Shown here: piece by piece, positions 6,937-12,966 of the stretch | Numbering within the stretch: the stretch's first letter is position 1 | Layout of the letters: every line of letters starts with the position of its first letter | From: Synergistaceae bacterium | GTDB taxonomy: Bacteria > Synergistota > Synergistia > Synergistales > Aminobacteriaceae | Direction: 5' to 3' | NCBI GenBank assembly: GCA_031270755.1 | Contig: JAISWV010000428.1 | Span: 1 to 12,966, forward strand | Length of the DNA: 12,966 nt | Notes under the pieces: model-generated | Seen by the model: only the letters and a program-made list of their open reading frames with translations | Databases searched by the model: none | Told to the model about the DNA's origin: nothing | Position numbers and translations under genes: made by a program

Positions 6937-7551
6937 TTGGGAAAGATGGTTTTGGGAAAAATAAAGACGGTTTTGGGGAAAACGACCTCGGAAAAAGAAG
7001 AGCTGTCCCGGGCCATCGAGACGATCGTGACCGAACTCGGCTATGAATGCGTGAACGTCGCCTTGGTGACGGAAGAGGGGCGTCCCGTCCTGAGGGTGAT
7101 GATCGATTCCCTTGGAGGCATCAACGTTGGAGACTGCGAGGTGGTTTCGAAGAGCGTTAATCGATACCTGGACGGCAAGGACGCTCGGGGCGCGGGTGAC
7201 TGGAATGACAGATATTACCTCGAAGTCACTTCTCCCGGATTGGAAAGACCTCTTTTTACCTCGGGCGACTACGAGCGTTTCAGAGGCAAAGAAGTGCGGA
7301 TCAAGACACACGCCCTGGTCGACGGACGAAAAACTCATGTCGGGATCATCGAGACATCGGACGACACGTCCGTAATTTTGAAGGTGGAAGAGGGTACGAG
7401 ACGCGTTCCGTTTGACGACGTGGCGCGGGCCACACTGGTTTTCAGAGGATTGGAGCCGCAGGAGCCCAAAAAGAAACCGGGGACCCAAAAATCCAGCGGG
7501 AAACAAAAAGCGGTCGATAAGAAATGCGGCGTTCGCCGATTGCCTGCTTGA
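6937..7551 (+). CDS. rimP: Ribosome maturation factor RimP
   Basis: RimP (formerly YlxS/YhbC) assists assembly of the 30S subunit. With the start used here the protein is 204 aa. The N-terminal alpha/beta domain spans about 20-90, with the characteristic RYYLEVTSPGLERPL (92-106) at its end. The C-terminal Sm-like beta domain is about 108-172. A lysine-rich low-complexity tail (EPKKKPGTQKSSGKQK) extends beyond the usual 150-160 residues. The start is uncertain. TTG at 6937 is six bases from GGAAGGGGGT and is preferred; ATG at 6946, GTG at 6931 and TTG at 6910 are alternatives and do not change the core. It is the first gene of the operon, with nusA starting 29 bases downstream. Confidence 0.92.
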   Translation: MGKMVLGKIKTVLGKTTSEKEELSRAIETIVTELGYECVNVALVTEEGRPVLRVMIDSLGGINVGDCEVVSKSVNRYLDGKDARGAGDWNDRYYLEVTSPGLERPLFTSGDYERFRGKEVRIKTHALVDGRKTHVGIIETSDDTSVILKVEEGTRRVPFDDVARATLVFRGLEPQEPKKKPGTQKSSGKQKAVDKKCGVRRLPA

Positions 7552-7580
7552 GTAATCGAAAACATGAGGAGGAGCATTAA

Positions 7581-8705
7581 ATGCAGCTTGGGCGCGACTT
7601 CTTACGTGCATTGAATCAGATAACCCGGGAACGAGGCCTTTCTTTGGACCTGATAGCCTCGAGCCTCGAGGCCGCTCTCATTTCCGCATACAAAAAGTAT
7701 CAAGGGGGAAACCAGGACGTCGAGGTCAAGATCGACTTCGAAAACGGCAACGTTTCGGTGAGCGAGCTGCGCACCGTGGTCAAGACGGTGACGTCGGAGG
7801 ACACGGAAATCACCCCCTCGGGGGCGAAAATTTTGGGTTTCAAGGCCGCCGCGGGGGACGTCATCCGAATCGAAAAAAACCCCGAGGACTTCGGACGCAT
7901 CGCCGCGCAGACGGCGCGTCAAGTGATCATCCAGCGCCTCAAAGACGCGGAGAGACAGGTCATTTACGAGGAGTTCTCCGATAAAGTCGGGGACATGATG
8001 ACCGGCGTCGTCTTCAAATCCGAAAACGACCAGGTGCTCATCCGCTTGAACGAGCGAACGGAGGCCATTCTCCCCCGAGAGGAACGCATCTCCGGAGAAA
8101 AGTACAACCCGGGCGACCGGATGAAGTTTTTCGTTTTGGACGTTCGTCAGACGACGCGCGGGCCTCGCATCGTCGTTTCCCGGACTCACCCGGGACTTTT
8201 GCGGAAACTTCTGGAGCTGGAGGTCCCGGAGATCGTCGACGGGATCATCGAGATCAAAAATATCGTGCGCGAAGGCGGCGCCAGGGCCAAAGTAGCCCTG
8301 ATCACGCTGGACGCCAACGTGGATCCCGTAGGTGCCTGCGTGGGCAACGCGGGGGCCCGCATCAAATCCATCAGCAGAGAGCTGGCGGGAGAGAAAGTCG
8401 ACGTCATCGTCTGGCACAGCGACCCCCTGCTCTACATTCGAAATTCACTCTCGCCGGCAAAAGTGGCCAAGGTGGAGCCCGTTTTGGATCAAGAGCGGGC
8501 GGTTCAGGTCTACGTCTACCCTGACCAGTTGTCGCTGGCCATCGGAAAAGCGGGGCAGAACGTAAGGCTTTCTGCTCGCTTGACGGGGTGGAAGATCGAC
8601 ATCAACGCCATGGAGGTCGATCGTATGCCTACTTTATCCGACATTTTCCACGACATCGTCGAGAGCAGTACGATAGAGAGCGTGACAGGGGACAAGCCGG
8701 AGTGA
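7581..8705 (+). CDS. nusA: Transcription elongation/termination factor NusA
   Basis: NusA (374 aa) binds RNA polymerase and nascent RNA, modulating pausing, intrinsic termination and rRNA antitermination. The polymerase-binding N-terminal domain covers about 1-125, an S1 domain about 134-200 (MTGVVFKSENDQVLIRL at its start), KH1 about 203-285 with GACVGNAGARI, and KH2 about 300-350 with AIGKAGQNVRLS. The C-terminal acidic repeats of E. coli NusA are absent, as is normal outside Proteobacteria. The start is ATG at 7581, eight bases after GAGGAGG. Its stop overlaps the GTG start of the next gene (GTGA), indicating translational coupling. NusA can regulate its own operon through leader terminators, relevant to the hairpins before rimP and infB. 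Confidence 0.96.
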   Translation: MQLGRDFLRALNQITRERGLSLDLIASSLEAALISAYKKYQGGNQDVEVKIDFENGNVSVSELRTVVKTVTSEDTEITPSGAKILGFKAAAGDVIRIEKNPEDFGRIAAQTARQVIIQRLKDAERQVIYEEFSDKVGDMMTGVVFKSENDQVLIRLNERTEAILPREERISGEKYNPGDRMKFFVLDVRQTTRGPRIVVSRTHPGLLRKLLELEVPEIVDGIIEIKNIVREGGARAKVALITLDANVDPVGACVGNAGARIKSISRELAGEKVDVIVWHSDPLLYIRNSLSPAKVAKVEPVLDQERAVQVYVYPDQLSLAIGKAGQNVRLSARLTGWKIDINAMEVDRMPTLSDIFHDIVESSTIESVTGDKPE

Positions 8706-9298
8706 CCGCCGAGAGAAATTCGAGACAACGGCCCCGCACCTGCGTCGCCTGTAAAGAAGAATCTCCCAAACGGGCCCTGATTCGCGTCGTCCGCTCGCCT
8801 GGAGGGGGTGTCGTCGTGGACGAACGGGGAAAATTGCCGGGAAGAGGGGCATACCTCTGCGCCAACCGGGACTGTCTCGCAAAAGCCCGGAAAACCAGGG
8901 CTCTCTCGCGCGCTCTCAAAACGGAGATCCCCGACGAACTGTACGAGCGGCTCGAGGAGTACGTCGATACGTACGGAGAAACACACGGGGAAGTGGACGT
9001 CCGAGAGCTCCGCGCCCTTTTGGGATTGTCGCGGCGAGCCGATTTGCTTTATATCGGTATCGATAGTGTAAAATCACAGTATGTGAAGGAGCCCTTGCTG
9101 ATATTGACGGCGGCCGACGCCTCCGACTCGGTGAAAGACGCCGTTCGCAAGCAAGTCGACGGCGGCGGGAACATTCATGTTTACGCGCCCTTGGAGGGGA
9201 AGGTTCTGTCGGCGGCGATAGGGGCGGCGAATGTGCAGGTAGTGGCCCTGCCGGCCCGGAACGGTCTGGCGGACAAGATAAAGATGCTGCTTTCCTGA
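8702..9298 (+). CDS. YlxR (DUF448) – L7Ae/YlxQ-type RNA-binding fusion protein
   Basis: A 198-aa protein joining two RNA-binding modules that are usually separate genes (ylxR and ylxQ) in Firmicutes nusA operons. Residues 10-88 are YlxR: RTCVACKE near the N-terminus, then LPGRGAYLCANRDC, giving cysteines at 14, 17, 53 and 58. Residues about 100-198 are an L7Ae/L30e-like fold (LLGLSRRADLLYIGIDSV, later LLILTAADAS and IHVYAPLEG), matching the YlxQ region. The start is GTG at 8702, overlapping the nusA stop, with AGGGGA upstream; an open extension to 8588 lies inside nusA and is ignored. YlxR homologues bind RNase P RNA or affect gene expression in some species, and YlxQ function is poorly known. 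Similar fusions exist in some other lineages, so this is not unique. Confidence 0.85.
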   Translation: MTAERNSRQRPRTCVACKEESPKRALIRVVRSPGGGVVVDERGKLPGRGAYLCANRDCLAKARKTRALSRALKTEIPDELYERLEEYVDTYGETHGEVDVRELRALLGLSRRADLLYIGIDSVKSQYVKEPLLILTAADASDSVKDAVRKQVDGGGNIHVYAPLEGKVLSAAIGAANVQVVALPARNGLADKIKMLLS

Positions 9299-9344
9299 GC
9301 TTCGGTTCCTCGCTTGCAATTTTATTGCTTACAATACGGTAAAC

Positions 9345-9364
9345 GACCGGCAGAAGACCGGCAG
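9345..9364 (+). repeat. Direct repeat GACCGGCAG x2 in the infB leader
   Basis: GACCGGCAG occurs twice separated by AA. Each copy contains CCGGC, complementary to GCCGG at 9390-9394, which overlaps the 5' arm of the downstream terminator hairpin. This allows an alternative antiterminator fold. Confidence 0.45.
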
Positions 9365-9390
9365 CGGGCGGATCGAATTTTTCGCTTTCG

Positions 9391-9420
9391 CCGGGGCCGA
9401 AAACGCCGCCGGGTTTTTTT
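9391..9420 (+). terminator. Terminator-like hairpin immediately before infB
   Basis: CCGGGGC (9391-9397) can pair with GCC-G-CCGG (9405-9412), seven G-C pairs with one bulged G and a 7-base loop, followed by G and seven Ts. It ends six bases before the infB Shine-Dalgarno. Inside an otherwise continuous operon this suggests a partial terminator or attenuator. A TACAAT at 9330-9335 might be an internal -10 but lacks a good -35. Confidence 0.55.
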
Positions 9421-9440
9421 ACAAGAAGGGGGAGTTGCCC

Positions 9441-11468
9441 TTGAGCAAAATGAGAGTGTACGAACTTGCTAAAATACTGGGCAAAAGCAACAAGGATTTG
9501 ATGAAGATTTTGGAGGACCTGGGTGTCGAAGTCAAAACACATATGAGCTCGATCGAAAATGACGTGGCTCAATTGGTCGAGGACGCGCTTACGGAAGAAC
9601 CTCCAAAAAAAGACGCAAAGAGTGATGTTTCATTGAAAAAAACGAAAATAGTGTTGGGAGAGAGCGAGACGATTAAGACGGTAGCGGAAAAAATCGGGGT
9701 CACAAGCGCCGATGCGGTAAAAGTTCTGATGTCCTCAGGTATTATGGTTCCGGCGACGAGCGTTGCGGACGAGAAGATCTTGGGTATATTGAGCCACTCC
9801 TTCGATGTGGAGTTCGATCTTCCCCTCGACAAACCCGATCCGACAGGCCCCGGCATTGCGAAACCCGAAACGAAACTCGGAAAAGAAGACCCCGCCAAAC
9901 CCACGAAGCCTAATAAAAAAAGTTCGAACGTCAAAGAGCGGGACGCCACAGTTCAAAACCTCGTGCCTCGTCCCCCTATCGTGACGGTTATGGGGCACGT
10001 GGACCACGGCAAAACGACGCTTTTGGATACGATACGCCATACAAACGTCACGGCTCGCGAGGCGGGCGGAATCACCCAGCACATCGGCGCCTACATCGTC
10101 GAGCACGACAAAAAACAGATCGTTTTTCTGGACACCCCCGGTCACGAGGCTTTTACGGCCATGCGAGCCAGGGGAGCCGGCGTCACGGACATCGTCATCC
10201 TGGTGGTCGCGGCGGACGACGGCGTGATGCCTCAGACGAGGGAGGCCATCGATCACGTGAAAGCGGCCGGCGTTCCCATCGTCGTCGCGGTGAACAAAGT
10301 GGACAAGCCAAACGCCAAGCCTGAGAGGGTCCGCCAGCAACTTTCCGACGTGGGACTGGTCCCGGAAGAATGGGGAGGCGACGTGGTCATGGTCGACATT
10401 TCGGCCAAGGCCGGCGACGGAATCGAGCGCCTTCTGGAGATGGTGCTGCTGGTGGCCGAGATGCAGGAGTTGAAAGGAGACCCGACGGCCTCTCCTCAGG
10501 GCGTCGTGATCGAGGCCGAGCTCGACAAAGGCAAGGGCCCCGTGGCCACGGTCATCGTTCAGCAGGGCACCTTGAAACGCGGAGATATCGTGCTTTTCAC
10601 CTCGGCCTGGGGGAAGATACGCGCTTTGATCGACACGGCGGGCAAGAACGTGAACGAGGCCGGCCCCAGCACCCCCGTGGAGATCCTGGGGTTGATCGAC
10701 GTTCCTCAGCCCGGAGAGTCGTTCCTCGTCGTTGCCTCCGAACGCGAGGCGCGCAACGCTTTTGCCGGCGCACGGTCCCTCCAGCGCGACGCGGGTATGC
10801 CGGCGCGCAAGGTATCCCTGGAGGACCTCTACACTCAGATGCAGGAAGGACAGATTCCCCAGCTCAGCCTGCTCGTCAAATGCGACGTCCAAGGGTCCGT
10901 GGAGGCTCTGTGCTCGTCCCTGGAGAAAATGGCCACCTCCGAGGTGGGGGTCTCCATCGTGCACAGGGGCGTGGGACGTATCGCCGAGTCCGACGTGATG
11001 TTGGCTTCCGCCTCGAATGCCGTCATCATCGGATTCAACGTCCGCCCGGACGCGAACGCCAAAAGAATCGCCGAATCCGACGGAGTGGAGATACGCATTT
11101 ACGACATTATTTACGACGTGATCGACGACGTGAAATTCGCTATGGAGGGGCTGCTGAAGCCGACTTTACACGAACAGCGCCAAGGCGAGGTAGAGATACG
11201 CGAGATTTTCAAAATACCGAAAGCAGGCAAGATTGCCGGATGCCACGTCACACAGGGGCTGGTGCGCCGCTCTTCCCGCATACGCATCGTCCGTGCGGGG
11301 ATCGTCATCTGGGACGGGGGCATCTCCACCCTCCGCCATTTCAAAGACGAGGCGCGTGAGGTCAAGGCGGGGTTCGACTGCGGAATCGGGCTGGCCGGTT
11401 TTCAGGATTTCGAGGAAGGCGATATCCTGGAGGCCTACGAGGTCGTCGAAGAAAAACGGACTTTGTAG
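9441..11468 (+). CDS. infB: Translation initiation factor IF-2
   Basis: IF-2 is the GTPase that places fMet-tRNA on the 30S subunit and promotes subunit joining. At 675 aa it is a compact form with a short charged linker. Two IF2_N modules lie at about 1-52 ([21 protein letters not shown]) and 65-125. After a Lys/Pro-rich linker the G domain starts near 175: GHVDHGKT (185-192, G1), [10 protein letters not shown] (switch I), DTPGHEAF (231-238, G3), NKVD (285-288, G4) and SAKAGDG (G5). The domain II barrel, domain III and the tRNA-binding C-terminal domain follow, ending intact. The start is TTG at 9441, six bases after AAGGGGGAG. TTG at 9435 is too close to the ribosome-binding site; ATG at 9450 is an alternative. 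It is 142 bases after the ylxR fusion, a gap holding the hairpin and repeats described separately. Confidence 0.96.
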   Translation: MSKMRVYELAKILGKSNKDLMKILEDLGVEVKTHMSSIENDVAQLVEDALTEEPPKKDAKSDVSLKKTKIVLGESETIKTVAEKIGVTSADAVKVLMSSGIMVPATSVADEKILGILSHSFDVEFDLPLDKPDPTGPGIAKPETKLGKEDPAKPTKPNKKSSNVKERDATVQNLVPRPPIVTVMGHVDHGKTTLLDTIRHTNVTAREAGGITQHIGAYIVEHDKKQIVFLDTPGHEAFTAMRARGAGVTDIVILVVAADDGVMPQTREAIDHVKAAGVPIVVAVNKVDKPNAKPERVRQQLSDVGLVPEEWGGDVVMVDISAKAGDGIERLLEMVLLVAEMQELKGDPTASPQGVVIEAELDKGKGPVATVIVQQGTLKRGDIVLFTSAWGKIRALIDTAGKNVNEAGPSTPVEILGLIDVPQPGESFLVVASEREARNAFAGARSLQRDAGMPARKVSLEDLYTQMQEGQIPQLSLLVKCDVQGSVEALCSSLEKMATSEVGVSIVHRGVGRIAESDVMLASASNAVIIGFNVRPDANAKRIAESDGVEIRIYDIIYDVIDDVKFAMEGLLKPTLHEQRQGEVEIREIFKIPKAGKIAGCHVTQGLVRRSSRIRIVRAGIVIWDGGISTLRHFKDEAREVKAGFDCGIGLAGFQDFEEGDILEAYEVVEEKRTL

Positions 11469-11479
11469 CCGGCGGTGCC

Positions 11480-11508
11480 TGAGGCGACTGAAGTTTGAGG
11501 TGACTGAA
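11480..11508 (+). repeat. Duplicated ribosome-binding segment before rbfA
   Basis: TGAGGCGACTGAA (11480-11492) recurs as TGAGGTGACTGAA (11496-11508), one mismatch at a period of 16. Only the second copy's GAGGTGA is correctly spaced (six bases) from the TTG start of rbfA. Confidence 0.5.
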
Positions 11509-11509
11509 T

Positions 11510-11971
11510 TTGGGAACATTTCGCATGGCGAGAATCAACAAGCAGCTTCAGCGCGAAATATCGCTTCTCCTGGAACAGCGGGTGAAAAATGACGTCGCCA
11601 GAAACGCGATCGTGACGGGAGTGGAGTGTGCCCGTGATCTGGAATTCGCACGCGTGTATTTCACGACCCTGGACTCCGCCGCGCGGGAATCGGTACTGAC
11701 TGAGCTGCAAAACATCAAAGGGGCGCTGCGCTCAATGCTGGGGCAAATTCTGAAGCTGCGCCATATTCCGGCGCTCGAATTTGTGATCGATCGGTCTTTG
11801 GATTACGGGGAACACATCGACGGACTGCTCCACAAACTCGGGCTGGACGCCGTCAAAAGCGGCACCGGTGCCGGGCGTGAACAAGATGAAAATGAAGACG
11901 ACGAGGGTTGCGAATTGGAGGCTGTTCACTTCCTCGGCAGACGGCGACGACATTTTCATGCCCGCCAATGA
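11510..11971 (+). CDS. rbfA: Ribosome-binding factor A (RbfA)
   Basis: RbfA binds the 30S subunit near the 5' helix of 16S rRNA and supports late maturation and cold adaptation. Residues 1-115 carry the KH-like core: RMARINKQLQREIS, TGVECARDLEFARVYFT and SMLGQILKLRHIPALEFVID are recognisable RbfA stretches. The start is TTG at 11510, six bases after GAGGTGA; ATG at 11525 is the alternative. Beyond residue 118 the protein does not look like RbfA: an acidic run (EQDENEDDEG) is followed by an odd arginine/histidine-rich end (LGRRRRHFHARQ). This lengthens it to 153 aa against a usual 115-130. The change coincides with the end of clearly coding operon sequence, so the tail may be read-through past a rearrangement junction at roughly 11900-11950. 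Confidence 0.9.
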   Translation: MGTFRMARINKQLQREISLLLEQRVKNDVARNAIVTGVECARDLEFARVYFTTLDSAARESVLTELQNIKGALRSMLGQILKLRHIPALEFVIDRSLDYGEHIDGLLHKLGLDAVKSGTGAGREQDENEDDEGCELEAVHFLGRRRRHFHARQ

Positions 11972-12280
11972 TATGAAGCAAGTTCCGCTGATGGTGGTTG
12001 GCCCACCCGGAAGGGCATGGTTGCAAGACGTTCCGCCAGATATAAGCGATTCCCTGGGGTGGTACACACGTCTTGCATTACCTGTATTGCCGATAGTCGC
12101 AGTCGTACGAATTGACGTTGGATCACTGTTACGCGGCCGGGCTGACTGGCGCATTGAACGCAGGCCGTTGAACAGCGTTCAGATTGGCGCAGGCGGGCTC
12201 TTGCGCCGCGTCTCCGAAAACTGGTCATCGCGTCCTGGTCGACATCGGCAGCGGACGTGCGAGACAAGTCGCCGACATTC

Positions 12281-12311
12281 TCTATAGCCCGGCATTGTCT
12301 ATAGCCCGGCA
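12281..12311. repeat. 17-base tandem repeat (TCTATAGCCCGGCA)
   Basis: TCTATAGCCCGGCA at 12281-12294 is repeated exactly at 12298-12311, a period of 17. Each copy contains CTATAG. Two copies only; likely a slippage duplication. Confidence 0.6.
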
Positions 12312-12384
12312 CCGAGTCAAACCTGCTGCAATTTCGGTATAGGAACCTCATGGGGAATCGATCAAACGCCCGTGTGCCTAATCC

Positions 12385-12414
12385 AACCTATCTTCGATTC
12401 ACGGCGCATAGGTT
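12385..12414. repeat. Inverted repeat AACCTAT / ATAGGTT
   Basis: Perfect 7-base arms separated by 16 bases, without a T tract, so not a standard terminator. Function unknown. Confidence 0.4.
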
Positions 12415-12779
12415 TTGCCTGGATTGCCGGACGAGAGTCGGTTTTATCTCAAGATAACAGATGAGTTTAACGAAGTGATTAGATTTGGCCTGGAGTCCGA
12501 GAGATGAATGAAGTCGTCTGCTGGCGATGCATGCTTTCTGGCTCACATTTATGAGACATACATTAATCGGTCAAAAAGTCGCGGAGTATTCCTACCAAAA
12601 GCATCGGACCGGCCTTAATCCAACTTTTGTAAATCACAACCGCTGCAGGGCGGTTCAGACCGTGCAAAACCTGTATCGTGATTTCTCCACACAATATTCA
12701 ACCCAGATAATCACAATCTGCATCTATTGCATTCTCAACGATAAAGGCCGTGTTCGAGCTGGTTTCGTTTCGAATGCCC

Positions 12780-12797
12780 GGTCCATTTAATTGGACC
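12780..12797. repeat. Inverted repeat GGTCCA / TGGACC
   Basis: Perfect 6-base arms with a TTTAAT loop. It could be a small hairpin or protein site; it does not end any gene I accept. Confidence 0.4.
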
Positions 12798-12966
12798 ATA
12801 ATCATGAATATTTTGATTTTGAGAACCCTGATCGCAATCAGCATGGGCAGCGAAAACCGGCGAAAAAGCTTGTGTCAGTCACTCCTTGGATCTGGAAATT
12901 CTCTTCAAGAAACCAAGATAACATACTGGAAAGTCATCACAAGTCTTCAAGAAGTGTAGAGTAGCC

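Larger units (their letters stand above)
11972..12966. other. Low-coding, possibly decayed region after rbfA
   Basis: About 1 kb with no gene I can support. GC content falls visibly, especially after about 12540. Open frames exist on both strands (for example plus 11868-12287, minus 11956-12351, plus 12527-12790), but none has a recognisable motif, a good ribosome-binding site or family-like composition throughout. Protein-like fragments occur in different frames, such as VLVDIGSGRARQVADILY near 12232-12285 and RFYLKITDEFNEVIRFGLE near 12439-12495, each bounded by stops. This pattern fits pseudogene debris. The nrnA, truB and ribF genes that often follow rbfA are not visible. Confidence 0.5.

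Noticed and set aside
9735..10964. Minus-strand 409-codon frame opposite infB
   Set aside because: Antisense shadow of the IF-2 GTPase domain, with His/Asp/Arg-rich composition typical of such shadows.
11868..12287. Plus-strand frame overlapping the end of rbfA, with LFTSSADGDD slightly like the start of a DHH phosphoesterase (NrnA)
   Set aside because: The resemblance is only a few residues; the conserved DHH motifs and a proper start are missing, so it is not called as nrnA.
11732..12351. Overlapping minus-strand frames across the rbfA end and beyond
   Set aside because: One runs through rbfA coding sequence, neither has a ribosome-binding site or known motif.
1..12966. CRISPR array, tRNA or rRNA gene, intact insertion sequence, or complete defence/novel system
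   Set aside because: No regular spaced repeats, no cloverleaf or rRNA-like stretch, and no transposase or multi-gene defence set was visible on either strand.

Overview
The window looks like a bacterial chromosome segment dominated by housekeeping genes, with about 1 kb of poorly coding or decayed DNA at each end. Gene order, moderately high GC in the genes, frequent TTG/GTG starts with purine-rich Shine-Dalgarno sequences, and a single protein joining YlxR to an L7Ae-type domain in the rimP-nusA-infB-rbfA operon are compatible with a Synergistetes-like lineage. That assignment is inference from protein flavour and gene order, not from a search.

Minus strand, 1-5394. At the left edge is the C-terminal zinc-binding part of a QueC-like protein. 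It lies in the same frame as a small unknown protein gene (63 codons) and is separated from it by one TAG. After a 380-base gap come four genes transcribed right to left: a 2-phosphosulfolactate phosphatase-like gene (ComB family, with a C-terminal extension), larC (nickel insertion for the nickel-pincer cofactor), a membrane-anchored DUF4230 protein, and a class V PLP aminotransferase of the alanine/serine-glyoxylate type. They share a strand, but 50-170 base gaps leave operon status open. A sulfolactate or 2-hydroxyacid theme is possible but unproven.

Plus strand, 5592-11971. A divergent intergenic region with an inverted repeat, a hairpin and a direct repeat separates comB from an alanyl-tRNA editing protein (AlaX with a DHHA1-like tail). 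A promoter and a hairpin terminator/attenuator follow. Then comes the translation/transcription operon rimP, nusA, ylxR-L7Ae fusion, infB and rbfA. It links ribosome maturation (RimP, RbfA), elongation/antitermination (NusA) and initiation (IF-2). A second terminator-like hairpin sits just upstream of the infB ribosome-binding site, with upstream repeats that could pair with its 5' arm.

Right end, 11972-12966. Base composition drops and no convincing gene is present. Short protein-like stretches in different frames are broken by stops, alongside small direct and inverted repeats. The nrnA/truB-type genes that often follow rbfA are not recognisable. This and the QueC remnant suggest decay or rearrangement at the edges of an otherwise conventional window. 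I see no CRISPR array, tRNA, rRNA, intact transposase or complete defence system.
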